Shown: positions 23,835-34,725 of the stretch, piece by piece
Numbering within the stretch: the first letter of the stretch is position 1
How the letters are laid out: every line of letters begins with the position of its first letter
Source of the DNA: Acidobacteriota bacterium
GTDB lineage: Bacteria; Acidobacteriota; Terriglobia; Terriglobales; Acidobacteriaceae
Length of the DNA stretch: 34,754 bases
NCBI GenBank assembly: GCA_021804965.1
Contig: JAJZGG010000023.1
Span: 1 to 34,754, forward strand
Direction of reading: 5' to 3'
Program-made: the position numbers and the translations under genes
Notes under the pieces: generated by a model
What the model saw: the letters and a program-made list of their open reading frames with translations, nothing else
Told to the model about the DNA's origin: nothing
The model's database searches: none

Positions 23835-26401
23835 TATTCTTCGCGCAGTATCTCCAGCGGACGAAGGCCCAAAATGCGGTGACTGGCCAACCACCCAGTG
23901 AGCGTGGCCAGCAGCGCCGTGGCCGCGATGGCAATCAGGGTGGGCAGCCACTCCATGTGCCAGTGGATCTGCAGACGATGCACGAGCACGCGGCTCAGGA
24001 TGTTCGCAAAGGTGACTCCGACAACTGCGGCAAGCGTACCCAGCATGCAGAACTCAATGGAGTAGACGGCGAGAATGGATCGCCGCGTGGCACCCAGAGT
24101 CTTGAGCACGACCGTCTCCCGCGTGCGCCGGAAGCGCGTGCTGGCAACCGAGGAGGCAAGGATCACCAGTCCGGCAAAGATGGAAAATCCGGCGAGGAAG
24201 CGGATGACAAAGGTGATCTGCCCGACGACAGACTCAATGCGCGAGAGCACGTCGGCGAGGTTGATCACGCTGACCGTTGGATACTGCTGAAAGAGCATGC
24301 TCTCGATCTGGGGAACACGCGCGGGATCAACTCGCGCAGCTCCGTACCAGATGGTCGGCTCGTTGCGCAGCAGCGCAGACGGAAGCAGAAATCCGGAACG
24401 CCCGGAGATATGTTCCCCGTCCTCGCGAAAGAAGGCCACCACAGAGAGATGCAGCGTACGGGAGCCAACGGCAAGGTCGACCGTGGAGCCGATGGACAGA
24501 TGCAGGCGATCCGCAATACCTTTGCTGACGGCGATTGAGTTACTGTCCGGCTGTGTCCACCACTGGCCGGCCGTCAGCTTGTCGCCTGCGGGAATCTGAT
24601 CAGCCCAACTGAGCGTTGCATTCTCCAGCATGCGATGCGGAAAGTGCTCGCCATGCATCTGCTCCAGCGGAGTACCGTTGATGGCCAGAAACCTGCCACT
24701 GACCACTGGCAACAACTCCAGCGTCTGCGGCTTCCCGGTCTGATTGCGGAAGAACTGCTTGATGCCTGCAAGCTGATCCGTGGTCATGTCCACTAGGAAG
24801 AGATTGGGCAGCGTGGGTGCGGCTGTCTGCTGAATCTCGGTGAGCACCTGGCTCTGCATCAGAAAGACGGAGAGGATCAGCATGACGCCGGTGCCAAGCG
24901 CAGCCAGCACCGCTGAGGACTGGTTCCCGGGCCGATAAAGATTGGCCAGGCCCAGGCGCAGAGCCTGCGGCAGATGCAGGCGAATGCGATTGAGCAGCGC
25001 GCGCAGCAGCCGCAGAAAGCCGGCTGAAACCGCCAGCAACACCGCCAGAACGGCAACCAGTGCCACGGCAAAGTCCCGCGCAACGGTGATGGAGTCTGTG
25101 AGCCACAAGGCGATCAACGCCAGTCCCAGCAGTGTCACAACCGCAGTCAGCAATTGCAGACGCCGCGCAGACAGCCGCTCAAGCAGGCTCCTGCGCTCCT
25201 CGGTTGCAGCCACGGTGCGGCGCAGAACCAGAATCGGGCGAATGCCGCGTACATCCAACAGCGGCGGAAGGCAGAAGAGCAGCGTCGTCAGGATTCCGGT
25301 TGCAAAACCGGAAAGCACAGAACGCCAGGGGATCGACAGGCTGGCATGGATGGGCAGCAGCGAACCGAAGACATAGGGCAGCATGGCCATCACGGCCAGC
25401 CCTGCAAAGACGCCCAGAAAGGCTCCCAGAAAGCCCAGCCCCAGTGTCTGCAGCAGGAAGATACGCAACAGATCCGAGGAGTCTGCGCCCAGCGATTTGA
25501 AGATTGCCAGAACCTCCATGCGCTGGCCCAGATGCGCGTGCATGGACATGGCCACACCGATTGCACCCAGCACCATGGCCACCAGGCAGATGAGGCTCAG
25601 AATGGCAGTGGCACGATCCAGCCCCTCGCTGAGAGCCGGATTGCCCTCGCGATAGTCGATAACCTGCGCCTGGGGAAGAATGGCTTCCAGCTTCTTCCGC
25701 AAGACCACCAGTTGCTCCGGAGACTGCAGCTCCTGCGGCACCTGAACCAGAAGGCGTTCCGTGGCCCGGCTGCCGGGAGCGAGCAGTCCTGTGGACTGGA
25801 AGGCGCGGCGCGAAATCATGACCCGCGGACCAAGGCCGGCGCTGGAGCTGATGCGATCCGGTTCCTGCTGCAGGATGGCGGCGATGCGGAAGAATTGACT
25901 GCCCAATTTGACGCGGTCTCCCACATGGGCATGCAGGCGGATCAGGAACTCTCCGGCGACAACGATCGAGTTGTCCGTGAGAGCCGCGGCAAGCGGCTGC
26001 GCCGGCTGCAGCTGGACGCTGCCATAAAACGGATACTTTGCCGGATCGACCACCTTGAGGGAGACCAGAAGCGGCACAGGATCCGAGGGAACGGACGCCA
26101 TGGAGACCATCTCCGTGACCCAGGTCGCACGAATCGACTGCTGCTGGAGCGCCCGTATCGCGGCAGCTTCCGCATCCGTGGGCTGCTGGTTGATGCGTGC
26201 GCTCAGATCCCCGGCCATCAGCGAGCGTGCCTCGCGGCTCAGCGTGGCGCGGAAGAGTTCGCTGAAGCCGCGAACCCCCACCAGTGCTGCCACTCCGATG
26301 GCGACGGAGAGAATGACGAAGAGAAACTTGCCCGGCGCCGAGCGCAGGTCACGCACGGCAATGGTGGCTGCGCGTCGCCAGGAAAGGGCATGGCTGGCCA
26401 T
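23834..26401 (-). CDS. ABC transporter permease, FtsX/MacB fold (YbbP-like)
   Basis: An 855-residue membrane protein. An N-terminal helix (about 27-47, FLFVILSVAIGVAALVGV) precedes a large extracytoplasmic domain, then a block of helices, a second periplasmic domain and a final block with the FtsX signature FRRTRETVVLKTLGATRRSIL. Two FtsX-type cores make it longer than MacB and similar in size to E. coli YbbP (about 800). Its ATG overlaps the ATPase stop by one base, so the two form a single transporter. Together with the divergent TesA-like esterase, this reproduces the conserved tesA-ybbA-ybbP neighbourhood. The substrate is not established for this family; lipid or lipoprotein handling has been proposed. 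Confidence 0.87.
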   Translation of the reverse strand: MASHALSWRRAATIAVRDLRSAPGKFLFVILSVAIGVAALVGVRGFSELFRATLSREARSLMAGDLSARINQQPTDAEAAAIRALQQQSIRATWVTEMVSMASVPSDPVPLLVSLKVVDPAKYPFYGSVQLQPAQPLAAALTDNSIVVAGEFLIRLHAHVGDRVKLGSQFFRIAAILQQEPDRISSSAGLGPRVMISRRAFQSTGLLAPGSRATERLLVQVPQELQSPEQLVVLRKKLEAILPQAQVIDYREGNPALSEGLDRATAILSLICLVAMVLGAIGVAMSMHAHLGQRMEVLAIFKSLGADSSDLLRIFLLQTLGLGFLGAFLGVFAGLAVMAMLPYVFGSLLPIHASLSIPWRSVLSGFATGILTTLLFCLPPLLDVRGIRPILVLRRTVAATEERRSLLERLSARRLQLLTAVVTLLGLALIALWLTDSITVARDFAVALVAVLAVLLAVSAGFLRLLRALLNRIRLHLPQALRLGLANLYRPGNQSSAVLAALGTGVMLILSVFLMQSQVLTEIQQTAAPTLPNLFLVDMTTDQLAGIKQFFRNQTGKPQTLELLPVVSGRFLAINGTPLEQMHGEHFPHRMLENATLSWADQIPAGDKLTAGQWWTQPDSNSIAVSKGIADRLHLSIGSTVDLAVGSRTLHLSVVAFFREDGEHISGRSGFLLPSALLRNEPTIWYGAARVDPARVPQIESMLFQQYPTVSVINLADVLSRIESVVGQITFVIRFLAGFSIFAGLVILASSVASTRFRRTRETVVLKTLGATRRSILAVYSIEFCMLGTLAAVVGVTFANILSRVLVHRLQIHWHMEWLPTLIAIAATALLATLTGWLASHRILGLRPLEILREE

Positions 26402-27087
26402 CAGTGCATCTCCCGGGAGAGAAGAACGTCTTCGACAATCCTGCCATCGCGCAGCGTGATGCGGCGATCGGCCAGCGCAGCGATCTGCGAGTCATGCGTG
26501 ACCAGAACCAGAGTGGTTCCGGCATCGCGATTCCGGCTGAGCAGCAGCTCAAGCACCCGCTGACCGTTGGTTGAATCCAGATTGCCGGTTGGTTCGTCGG
26601 CCATGACAATCGGCGGATCCAGAACAAAGGCGCGCGCCAGGGCAACCCGCTGCTGCTCGCCGCCGGAAAGCTGCACCGGATAGTGATCCATGCGCTGCTC
26701 CAGCCCCACCTGCGCCAGCAGGGAACGCGCACGGCTCAGTCCATCGCCGCTGGCATTCAGCTCGAAGGGCAGCAACACATTTTCCAGCGCCGTGAGCGTG
26801 GGAATCAACTGGTACGACTGAAAGACAAACCCAAGCTTGCGCCCACGAATGCGTGCCAGCGCAGCCTCGTCCAGCGATTGAATCGGAGTCCCATCAAGCA
26901 GAATTTCCCCTTCGCTGGGTGTGTCCAGGCCGGCAAGCAGACCGAGCAGGGTGCTTTTCCCGCTTCCGCTGGCGCCGATGATGGCAACAAACTGGCCGCG
27001 CGGAATGAGCAGATCAATGCCCTTGAGTATCTCCACGCGACGGTCGAGGTGCTGAATCCATTTGCGCACTCCGCGCACTTCTATCAT
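26401..27087 (-). CDS. ABC transporter ATP-binding protein (YbbA/LolD-like)
   Basis: All nucleotide-binding motifs are present: Walker [10 protein letters not shown], signature [14 protein letters not shown], Walker B IVMADEP followed by TGNLDS, and the switch His in VLVTHD. The [19 protein letters not shown]-loop region is typical of the MacB/LolD/YbbA group. Two starts are possible: ATG 27120 (239 residues, poor ribosome site) and ATG 27087 (228 residues), with AGAGGAGC at 27096-27103 upstream. The latter is preferred and widens the divergent gap to the tesA-like gene. It energises the following permease. Confidence 0.9.
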   Translation of the reverse strand: MIEVRGVRKWIQHLDRRVEILKGIDLLIPRGQFVAIIGASGSGKSTLLGLLAGLDTPSEGEILLDGTPIQSLDEAALARIRGRKLGFVFQSYQLIPTLTALENVLLPFELNASGDGLSRARSLLAQVGLEQRMDHYPVQLSGGEQQRVALARAFVLDPPIVMADEPTGNLDSTNGQRVLELLLSRNRDAGTTLVLVTHDSQIAALADRRITLRDGRIVEDVLLSREMH

Positions 27088-27163
27088 CGGTTGCTGCTCC
27101 TCTGCTGCATGGTCGGACATGGGGCAATGCGCACAGGCTCACGATACACTGAATTCCGTGACG

Positions 27164-27781
27164 ATGCTCCGCACCCGAATCCCATTCATCCTTGCCATCT
27201 GTCTTCTTTGGACGCAGGTGTCTGCACTCCGGACGCAAAAGACTTTGATCTGCTTCGGAGACAGCATCACGGCCGGCTATGGCGAACCGGAGAGTGTGAG
27301 TTATCCGGAGCGACTCAGCCAGTTGCTGGCCAGCCGTTCCCTTCCCTATCGCGTGGTGAATGCCGGAGTTCCGGGAGACACCACCACCGATGCGCTGACG
27401 CGATTGCCTTCCATACTGGCCCGGCACCCGCAGGTGGTGGTCGTGGAGTTTGGAGGCAACGACGGCCTGCGCGGCATCGATCTGAGCCATACGCAAAGCA
27501 ATCTGACTGCCGTGGTGCACCGGCTGCGCGCTGCCGGAATTCGCGTGCTGCTGGTTGGGATCACACTACCGCCCAACTATGGACCGGACTATATCCGCAG
27601 CTTCCAGCATGTCTTTGCGCAGGTGGCCCGCAGCGAGCACGTGCCGCTGATGCCGATGATTTATGACGGTATCTATACTGTTCCGGGCACGATTCAGGCT
27701 GACGGCATCCATCCCACCGCCAAGGGCTCGCAGATGATTGCCGAGCACATGCTGCCCTATCTGCTGCCGCTGCTTCGCTAA
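27164..27781 (+). CDS. tesA: SGNH-family esterase / lysophospholipase (TesA-like)
   Basis: A 205-residue exported hydrolase; GTG 27158 is an alternative start. A signal peptide covers residues 1-21 (ending VSA). All four SGNH blocks are seen: nucleophile S34 in FGDSITAG, G71 in NAGVPGDTT, N99 in EFGGND, and D180/H183 in DGIHPTAKG. Length and motifs agree with E. coli TesA, a periplasmic thioesterase/lysophospholipase. It is transcribed divergently from the ybbA-ybbP-like pair, the same association as in many proteobacteria. A GH3 gene follows on the same strand after 72 bases and may share its transcript. Confidence 0.88.
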   Translation: MLRTRIPFILAICLLWTQVSALRTQKTLICFGDSITAGYGEPESVSYPERLSQLLASRSLPYRVVNAGVPGDTTTDALTRLPSILARHPQVVVVEFGGNDGLRGIDLSHTQSNLTAVVHRLRAAGIRVLLVGITLPPNYGPDYIRSFQHVFAQVARSEHVPLMPMIYDGIYTVPGTIQADGIHPTAKGSQMIAEHMLPYLLPLLR

Positions 27782-27853
27782 TGTCCTTGTGTTAGTCTCA
27801 TCGGGAGTTGCAGATGGGGCTTTTCAAACGATTGTTTTCAGAAGGACAGGATC

Positions 27854-30121
27854 ATGCCGAGGAAACGATTTTCCCTGGTTGCCATGCTGGCGGCAACCTT
27901 GCTCTGTGCCATGCTGGCGGCAACCTTGCTCTGGTTGCCGGCACAGGCAGCCGTACGCACCGACTACCCGTTCCGAAATCCAAAGCTGGATCGCGAAGCG
28001 CGCATCCGTGACCTGCTGAGCCGAATGACCCTGCAGGAAAAGATTGCGCTGATGGGCGGACAGCCCCGGATTCCGCGGCTCGGACTCCAGTTCAGCGGTC
28101 AGGTGGAGGGTCTGCATGGACTTGCTCTGGGCGGCCCGGGACACTGGGAGGGACGCGGCAAAACAGTGCTGCCGACCACAACCTTTCCGCAGGAGCGCGG
28201 ACTGGGAAACACCTGGGATCCGGCGCTGATGCAGCAGGTGGGAGCGCTCGAAGGCTACGAGGCCCGGTACATGTATCAGAGCCCCCAATATGACCGCGGC
28301 GGACTGATTGTTCGCGCACCGAATGTGGATCTTGCGCGCGATCCACGCTGGGGCCGCAGCGAAGAGTCGATGGGGGAAGATCCTTACCTGGTGGGCACGA
28401 TGGCGGTTGCCTTCCAGCACGGATTACAGGGGCCGGATGCGACACACTGGCAGGCGTCCTCCCTGATGAAGCATTTTCTGGCCAATGAGAATGAGGATGA
28501 TCGCGAATCCTCCTCCTCAAACTTTGATGAAAGGCTCTTTCGCGAGTACTACTCCGTACCGTTTCGCATGGGCTTCCAGCTGGGTGGATCACGGGCTGTG
28601 ATGGCTGCCTACAACTCATGGAACGGCATCCCGATGATGATTCATCCCGTGCTCAAGGACGTGATGGTGAAGGAGTGGGGCAATGACGGCATCATCTGCA
28701 CCGATGGCGGCGCGCTGGGACTGCTGATCACGGCCCACAAAAGCTATGCCACCCGGGAGCAGGGCGCGGCGGCGGCCGTCAAGGCCGGGATCAATACCTT
28801 TCTGGACTCCTATCAGCCGGAGCTGACCGCAGCCGTGAAGGATGGTCTGATCAGCGAAGCGCAGATCGATGCCTCCCTGCGCGGGCTGCTGCGCGTCTTC
28901 TACCGGCTGGGTGAATTCGATGCGGTCTATGATGGCAGTTCTCCGACGGGAGTGCCGGCGGCCAATGATCCCTACGGACAGATTGGCCGGACACAGGATA
29001 CGCCGCCGTGGGAGCGGGAAAGCAGCAAAGCTCTGGCGCGCAAGGCCACCGATGAGTCGATCGTCCTGCTGAAAAACGAAGGACAGCTCCTGCCGCTGGA
29101 GAAAAGCTCCCTCCATACGATTGCCGTCATTGGTCCCTGGGCCGATCAGGTTTTGCTCGATTGGTACTCCGGCACTCCGCCCTACTCGGTCTCGCCGCTG
29201 GAAGGCATTCGCAAGGCGGTTGGCAGCGGAACCAGGGTGATCTTTGCCCGCGGCGACAACGATGCGGAAACGGTGGCTGCGGCCCGGCAGGCCGATGTCG
29301 CCATTGTGGTGGTGGGCAATCACCCCTACTGCAATGCAACGCGCTGGAAGCAGTGCGACACACCGAGCAATGGCCGGGAGGCAGTGGATCGTCGAACGAT
29401 TGCCCTCGAGCAGGAATCGCTGGTCAAGCTGGTGCTGGCAGCCAACCCGCATACGGTGGAGGTGCTGGTTTCCAGCTTTCCCTACGCGATTCCATGGAGC
29501 CAGCAGCACGTACCTGCGATTGTGCACCTGACGCAGAACAGTGAAGAGCTGGGCGATGGCCTCGCCGATGTCCTCTTTGGCGCATACTCGCCGGCTGGAC
29601 GACTGGTGCAGACCTGGCCCACAAGCGACTTCCAACTGCTGCCCATGATGGACTACAACCTGCGGCACGGTCGCACCTACATGTACAGCAACCTGAAGCC
29701 GCTCTATGCGTTTGGCTATGGGCTCAGCTACACCACCTTTGCCTACCGGAAGATGGCATCGAGTGCGGCCACCATGTCGCCCGATGGCTCCGTGGACGTG
29801 ACCGTAACGGTGGCCAACACCGGCAAGCGCGACAGCGACGAAGTGGTGCAGCTCTATGTGCAACACGAGCACTCCGCCGTCCCCCGGCCACAGCTGGAGC
29901 TGAAGGGGTTTGCCCGGATTCATCTTGCTGCAGGCCAGTCCGTCCCGGTCACCATGACGGTGCGAGCGCATGACCTGGCCTACTGGGATACAGCAGCGCA
30001 TGCATGGCGCGTGGAAGCCGAGCCGGTGAAGCTGCTGGCCGGCGGCTCTTCCGATGCCCTGCCCGTGAGCACGGTGGTCACCATCACCCAAAGCGGCAGC
30101 TATGGGCCTGAATCGCATTAA
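27854..30121 (+). CDS. GH3 family glycosidase, exported, with fibronectin III-like C-terminus
   Basis: A 755-residue secreted beta-glycosidase of complete family length. The signal peptide contains a 27-base tandem duplication that doubles the hydrophobic AMLAATLL core. Catalytic-domain motifs include KIALMGG, DPRWGRSEESMGEDP, LMKHFLANENE and the nucleophile-region IICTDGGALG, with D284 in place of the more usual SDW or SDCGA context. The second domain begins near VLLKNEGQLLPL and contains the cap region ELGDGLADVLFGAYSPAGRL. The last about 110 residues form a fibronectin III-like domain (VTVANTGKRDSDEVVQLYV). The motif context is closer to beta-xylosidase/arabinosidase-like GH3 proteins than to BglX, but substrate is uncertain. 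The start follows AAGGA by about 6 bases. Confidence 0.9.
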   Translation: MPRKRFSLVAMLAATLLCAMLAATLLWLPAQAAVRTDYPFRNPKLDREARIRDLLSRMTLQEKIALMGGQPRIPRLGLQFSGQVEGLHGLALGGPGHWEGRGKTVLPTTTFPQERGLGNTWDPALMQQVGALEGYEARYMYQSPQYDRGGLIVRAPNVDLARDPRWGRSEESMGEDPYLVGTMAVAFQHGLQGPDATHWQASSLMKHFLANENEDDRESSSSNFDERLFREYYSVPFRMGFQLGGSRAVMAAYNSWNGIPMMIHPVLKDVMVKEWGNDGIICTDGGALGLLITAHKSYATREQGAAAAVKAGINTFLDSYQPELTAAVKDGLISEAQIDASLRGLLRVFYRLGEFDAVYDGSSPTGVPAANDPYGQIGRTQDTPPWERESSKALARKATDESIVLLKNEGQLLPLEKSSLHTIAVIGPWADQVLLDWYSGTPPYSVSPLEGIRKAVGSGTRVIFARGDNDAETVAAARQADVAIVVVGNHPYCNATRWKQCDTPSNGREAVDRRTIALEQESLVKLVLAANPHTVEVLVSSFPYAIPWSQQHVPAIVHLTQNSEELGDGLADVLFGAYSPAGRLVQTWPTSDFQLLPMMDYNLRHGRTYMYSNLKPLYAFGYGLSYTTFAYRKMASSAATMSPDGSVDVTVTVANTGKRDSDEVVQLYVQHEHSAVPRPQLELKGFARIHLAAGQSVPVTMTVRAHDLAYWDTAAHAWRVEAEPVKLLAGGSSDALPVSTVVTITQSGSYGPESH
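27881..27934 (+). repeat. 27-base tandem duplication in signal peptide
   Basis: Two adjacent 27-base units (27881-27907 and 27908-27934) differ at only the last base. Each encodes AMLAATLL plus C or W, so the reading frame is kept and the hydrophobic core of the GH3 signal peptide is doubled. Confidence 0.9.
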
Positions 30122-30146
30122 GGGCTGCATCAAGCAGTTGCACAAG

Positions 30147-30190
30147 CAAATCCGGGGATGCATCGCATGGATGCATCCCCGGATTTGTTT
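30147..30190. terminator. Strong bidirectional terminator between GH3 and carB
   Basis: CAAATCCGGGGATGCAT (30147-30163) and its exact complement (30171-30187) form a perfect 17-bp stem with a 7-base loop. TTTGCTT follows on the plus strand and AAGCAAA-type sequence precedes, giving U-rich tails in both directions. It lies between convergent genes and should terminate both. Confidence 0.85.
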
Positions 30191-30205
30191 GCTTGAGAGC
30201 AGGTA

Positions 30206-33200
30206 CTATCGCGTGGTTGCGGCAGGCGGATGCAACTGCTGCAGCGAGAAGACCGTGGTCTGCTGCTGCTGCATGGCTGCAATGCCCTCCACAGCGGCGT
30301 AGGCCGCAGCGATGGTGGTGATGGTGGGCACACGCGCCAGCACAGCAGCACGGCGAATGGCCTTTTCGTCGAAGATCGTATCCTGGCCGCGCGGTGTGTT
30401 GATGATCAGCTGAATCCGTTCGCCCTTGATCAGATCGACCACGTTGGGACGGCCTTCCTTGACCTTGAAGACGCGTTCGACGGTCATGCCGGCTGCTTCA
30501 ATCACATCGGCAGTGCCTTCGGTGGCCACCAGCTGGAATCCAAGCTCCACATAGCGCCGAGCCAGCGTGACTGCTGCCGGCTTGTCATGATCGTTGACGC
30601 TGAAGAAGACCGTTCCGCCTGCGGGCAGCTTCTGGCCTGCAGAGAGCTGAGCCTTGGCAAAGGCTTCGCCAAACCCGGCAGCCACGCCCATCACTTCGCC
30701 TGTGGATTTCATCTCCGGACTCAGCACCGTATCCACACCGGGGAATTTGCCCCACGGGAAGACTGGCGACTTGACGTAGTAATGAGATCCCGGGTCCAGA
30801 TCCTTGCCCGAGGCAACCACATCCGGCAGAAACTCGCGGAGCTTGCGCCCGGTCATCAGGCGCGAAGCGATCCGTGCCAGTGGCACTCCGGTGGCCTTGG
30901 ATACATAGGGGACCGTGCGCGAGGCGCGAGGATTCACTTCAATCACATAGACGCGGTCTTCGCCTGCCTCATCGCGCTGGATGGCGAACTGGAGATTGAC
31001 CAGACCCACGACCTTGAGCGCAAGTGCCAATCGGCGCGAGTAGTCGCGAATCACGTTCAGTGTGGCAGGGCGAATGCTGACCGGAGGCAGCACGCAGGAG
31101 GAATCGCCGGAGTGAATGCCGGCCTCCTCAATGTGCTGCATGATGGCGGCAATCACCACATCGTCGGAGTCCGACAGAGCATCCACATCCACTTCAATCG
31201 CTGATTCAAGGAAGTGATCAATCAGCACCGGACGATCACTGGAGTACTCGACTGCAGTGCTCATGTAGCGGGCGACTTCCTGGGCATCGTAGGCGATGAC
31301 CATGGCGCGTCCACCGAGCACGTAGGAGGGACGAACCAGAACCGGATAGCCGACGCGGGCCGCAACGGCCAGCGCCTCATCCACACTGGTCGCCGTGCCG
31401 CCGGCAGGCTGGGGAATCTGCAGCTCTTCCAGCAGTTTGCCAAAGCGCTTGCGATCCTCGGCAAGATCAATCGACTCCGGCGAGGTGCCAATGATGGGCA
31501 CGCCTGCCTTGCGCAGCCGCTGCGCCAGGTTGAGCGGAGTCTGCCCGCCGAACTGGACGATCATGCCGATTTCAGCGCCGCTCGATGCCTCATGCTGGTA
31601 GACAGCGAGCACATCCTCCAGCGTCAGAGGCTCAAAGTACAGCCGGTCGCTGGTGTCATAGTCGGTGGAAACCGTCTCAGGATTGCAGTTGACCATGATG
31701 GTCTCGTAGCCATCCTCCTTGAGCGCAAAGGCGGCATGGCAGCAGCAGTAATCAAACTCAATTCCCTGCCCGATCCGATTGGGACCGCTGCCCAGAATCA
31801 TGATCTTTTTGCGATTGCTCGGGGTCGCTTCATCCTCTTCGTCATAGCTGGAGTAGAAGTAGGGAGTATAGGATTCGAACTCTGCGGCGCAGGTGTCCAC
31901 CAGCTTGTAAACCGGACGAATATCGTGCCTGCCGCGAAGCTCGCGCACGGTCTGCACTCCCTCGTGACCGGGAAGATTCCACTGGTTGGCAATCCGCTCA
32001 TCGCTGAAGCCCATGCGCTTCCAGCGACGCAGCTGATCGGGCGAAGTCTTTTCCATGCCCAGTTCGGTCATCTGCTTCTGTTCCAGCGCAATCTCGCGCA
32101 CATGGTGCAGGAACCAGGGATCCATGCCGGTGTAGCGGGCCACATCCCGCACGGACATGCCGCGCTCAAAGGCAAAGCGCACATAGTTCAACCGCTCCGG
32201 CTGTGGCGTCACAAGCCGCTGCAGCAGTCGGCGCGAATCCAACTCTTCGGTGCCGGTTTTCTTTCCCGTTTCCAGCGAACGCAGCGCCTTCATCAGGGAT
32301 TCCTTGAAGGTGCGTCCGATGGCCATCACTTCGCCGACGGATTTCATCTGCGGACCGAGTGTGTCATCGGCTCCGGGAAACTTCTCGAACTGCCACTTGG
32401 GAATTTTGGTGACGACGTAGTCGATGGTCGGCTCAAAGCAGGCCGGAGTCTTGCGCGTGATGTCGTTGGAGATCTCGTCCAGCGTGTAGCCAACGGCCAG
32501 CTTGGCGGCGATTTTGGCAATGGGAAATCCAGTCGCCTTCGAGGCCAGCGCCGAGGAGCGGGAGACGCGCGGATTCATTTCAATCACGGTCATGCGCCCA
32601 TCTACGGGATTGACGGCAAACTGGACGTTGGAGCCACCCGTCTCCACGCCGATCTCGCGCATCACGGCAATCGCTGCGTCGCGCATGCGCTGGTATTCCC
32701 GGTCCGTCAAGGTCTGCGCGGGAGCCACGGTGATCGAATCGCCGGTATGCACACCCATGGGGTCAAAGTTTTCAATGGAGCAGACGATGATGACGTTGTC
32801 TGCCAGATCCCGCATGACCTCAAGCTCGAATTCCTTCCAGCCGAGAACGCTCTCCTCGATCAGGCACTCATGCACGGGAGAAAGGTCAAGACCACGGGAA
32901 AGAATCTCCATCAGCTCTTCGCGGTTGTAGGCGATGCCGCCGCCGGAGCCACCCAGCGTGAAGCTGGGACGGATGAGAATGGGAAATCCAATTTTGCTGG
33001 CGAAATCCAGGCCGTCGCGCAGATTGTTCACCAGCACCGAGCGGGAGACCTCAAGCCCGATGCGCACCATCGCGTCCTTGAAGAGCAGGCGATCCTCAGC
33101 CTTCTTGATCGCCTCCAGGCGTGCGCCAATCATCTCGACGTTATATTTCTCAAGGATGCCGGAGTCGGAAAGCTCGACGGCAAGGTTGAGTGCCGTCTGG

Positions 33201-33499
33201 CCGCCGACCGTAGGCAGAAGGGCAAATTTGCCGGAGCCGGGAGGCATCATCGCAGACTCAACGCGGAGAATCTCCTCGACATAGGGAAGCGTCAACGGCT
33301 CAATGTAGGTGCGGTCGGCAAGTTCGGGATCGGTCATGATGGTGGCCGGGTTGGAGTTGACCAGCACCACTTCATAGCCGTCCTGCCGCAGAGCCTTGCA
33401 GGCCTGCGTGCCGGAGTAATCAAACTCAGCGGACTGACCAATGACGATCGGTCCGGAGCCGATGACAAGAATCTTCTGGATATCGTTTCTACGTGGCAT
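30206..33499 (-). CDS. carB: Carbamoyl-phosphate synthase large subunit
   Basis: A 1097-residue enzyme subunit, near the usual 1070. With CarA it makes carbamoyl phosphate from bicarbonate, glutamine-derived ammonia and two ATP, feeding pyrimidine and arginine synthesis. The two homologous halves are clear: the first begins [20 protein letters not shown] and the second [20 protein letters not shown], each with an ATP-grasp domain ([26 protein letters not shown]). The linker oligomerisation domain is around 400-550. The C-terminal about 140 residues are the MGS-like allosteric domain ([12 protein letters not shown]). The C-terminus adds a Gln-rich tail ([17 protein letters not shown]) beyond the conserved fold. 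It follows carA by 86 bases on the same strand. Confidence 0.97.
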   Translation of the reverse strand: MPRRNDIQKILVIGSGPIVIGQSAEFDYSGTQACKALRQDGYEVVLVNSNPATIMTDPELADRTYIEPLTLPYVEEILRVESAMMPPGSGKFALLPTVGGQTALNLAVELSDSGILEKYNVEMIGARLEAIKKAEDRLLFKDAMVRIGLEVSRSVLVNNLRDGLDFASKIGFPILIRPSFTLGGSGGGIAYNREELMEILSRGLDLSPVHECLIEESVLGWKEFELEVMRDLADNVIIVCSIENFDPMGVHTGDSITVAPAQTLTDREYQRMRDAAIAVMREIGVETGGSNVQFAVNPVDGRMTVIEMNPRVSRSSALASKATGFPIAKIAAKLAVGYTLDEISNDITRKTPACFEPTIDYVVTKIPKWQFEKFPGADDTLGPQMKSVGEVMAIGRTFKESLMKALRSLETGKKTGTEELDSRRLLQRLVTPQPERLNYVRFAFERGMSVRDVARYTGMDPWFLHHVREIALEQKQMTELGMEKTSPDQLRRWKRMGFSDERIANQWNLPGHEGVQTVRELRGRHDIRPVYKLVDTCAAEFESYTPYFYSSYDEEDEATPSNRKKIMILGSGPNRIGQGIEFDYCCCHAAFALKEDGYETIMVNCNPETVSTDYDTSDRLYFEPLTLEDVLAVYQHEASSGAEIGMIVQFGGQTPLNLAQRLRKAGVPIIGTSPESIDLAEDRKRFGKLLEELQIPQPAGGTATSVDEALAVAARVGYPVLVRPSYVLGGRAMVIAYDAQEVARYMSTAVEYSSDRPVLIDHFLESAIEVDVDALSDSDDVVIAAIMQHIEEAGIHSGDSSCVLPPVSIRPATLNVIRDYSRRLALALKVVGLVNLQFAIQRDEAGEDRVYVIEVNPRASRTVPYVSKATGVPLARIASRLMTGRKLREFLPDVVASGKDLDPGSHYYVKSPVFPWGKFPGVDTVLSPEMKSTGEVMGVAAGFGEAFAKAQLSAGQKLPAGGTVFFSVNDHDKPAAVTLARRYVELGFQLVATEGTADVIEAAGMTVERVFKVKEGRPNVVDLIKGERIQLIINTPRGQDTIFDEKAIRRAAVLARVPTITTIAAAYAAVEGIAAMQQQQTTVFSLQQLHPPAATTR

Positions 33500-33585
33500 T
33501 GCCCTGCTGCTACCTCAGCCTTTGGATGCCTGTCGCCGGTGGCGGCGAAGGGGTGAACCCAGCGCGAACTGTCGTCCGCGCCGAA

Positions 33586-34725
33586 TCAGTTTTTCTTCCA
33601 CTCGTCCATCATGCGGCGAAAGTCGTGGAAGAGATATTGACTATCATGCGGTCCGGGTGCTGCCTCCGGATGATATTGCACAGTGAACAGCGGCAGGGAT
33701 CGATGGCGCAGCCCCTCCACGGTATTGTCATTCAGGTCGACGTGCGTCAACTCCACATCGCCGACGCGAATGCTGTCGGGATCGACGGCAAAGTTGTGGT
33801 TATGCGCCGTGATCTCCACTTTGCCCGTGAGCAGGTTCTTCACCGGATGGTTGCCGCCGTGATGACCAAACTTGAGCTTGTAGGTTTTCCCGCCGAGGGC
33901 AAGACCCGTGAGCTGATGCCCCAGGCAGATGCCGAAGATCGGGACGCGTCCCATGATCTGTCGAATGGCCTGCACGGCATAGGTCACCGGCTCCGGATCG
34001 CCCGGACCGTTCGAGAGAAAGACGCCATCCGGCTTCAGCTCCAGCACCTGATCCGCCGTGGTCTGTGCCGGCACAACGGTAACGCGGCAGCCCTCGCGGG
34101 TGAGCATGCGAAGGATGTTGCGCTTAATACCGAAGTCGTAGGCCACCACATGCAGCTGCGGACCGTCGGCAGCTGCTGCAGGCAGCAGTGGATTGCCGGT
34201 TTCCGCCAACGCATCCTCCGGCGTGAAGGCATACGCCGACGGGGTGGAGACGACGCGGGCCAGATCGGTGCCATCCATCCGCGGAATGGAGCGCGCCTTG
34301 GCGACCAGCGACTCGGGATTGGAGTCCAGAGTCGAAAGGCAGCCACGCATCACGCCATGGGTCCGCAGATGACGAACCAGTGCCCGGGTGTCGATATCCG
34401 CCAGCACGGGAACCTTGTACCGCTCCATGTACTCGTCGGTTACGCGCTCCGAACGCCAGTTGGAACTGACCGGAGAAAACTCGCGCACAATCAGGCCCTC
34501 GATATAGGGCTTGTCCGCTTCATTGTCTGCTTCATTGGTGCCGTAGTTGCCAATCTGGGGATTGGTCATGACCACGATTTGTCCGGCATAGGAAGGATCG
34601 GTTGCAATTTCCTGATAGCCGGTAAGGGAAGTATTGAAGACCACTTCACCCAGGGCTTCGCCCGGAGCGCCGTATCCTTCGCCCGCAAAGATGCGCCCGT
34701 CTTCGAGCGCAAGAGTCGCTTGCAT
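33586..34725 (-). CDS. carA: Carbamoyl-phosphate synthase small (glutamine amidotransferase) subunit
   Basis: A 379-residue glutaminase subunit supplying ammonia to CarB. ATG 34725 is preferred, with GGAGA a few bases upstream; an in-frame TTG at 34749 would add eight unconserved residues. The N-terminal CPSase domain opens [18 protein letters not shown] with the conserved [12 protein letters not shown]. The class I amidotransferase domain has oxyanion motif [11 protein letters not shown], nucleophile C267 in GICLGHQ, and the H352/E354 pair in [12 protein letters not shown]. All catalytic residues are present. The promoter would lie outside the window. Confidence 0.97.
   Translation of the reverse strand: MQATLALEDGRIFAGEGYGAPGEALGEVVFNTSLTGYQEIATDPSYAGQIVVMTNPQIGNYGTNEADNEADKPYIEGLIVREFSPVSSNWRSERVTDEYMERYKVPVLADIDTRALVRHLRTHGVMRGCLSTLDSNPESLVAKARSIPRMDGTDLARVVSTPSAYAFTPEDALAETGNPLLPAAAADGPQLHVVAYDFGIKRNILRMLTREGCRVTVVPAQTTADQVLELKPDGVFLSNGPGDPEPVTYAVQAIRQIMGRVPIFGICLGHQLTGLALGGKTYKLKFGHHGGNHPVKNLLTGKVEITAHNHNFAVDPDSIRVGDVELTHVDLNDNTVEGLRHRSLPLFTVQYHPEAAPGPHDSQYLFHDFRRMMDEWKKN

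Noticed and set aside
27881-27934. Tandem repeat considered as a CRISPR-like array
   Set aside because: The two units are directly adjacent without spacers and are in-frame coding sequence.
31214-33556. 780-codon open frame antisense to carB
   Set aside because: carB is unambiguous on the minus strand; the opposite frame is a GC-driven shadow.
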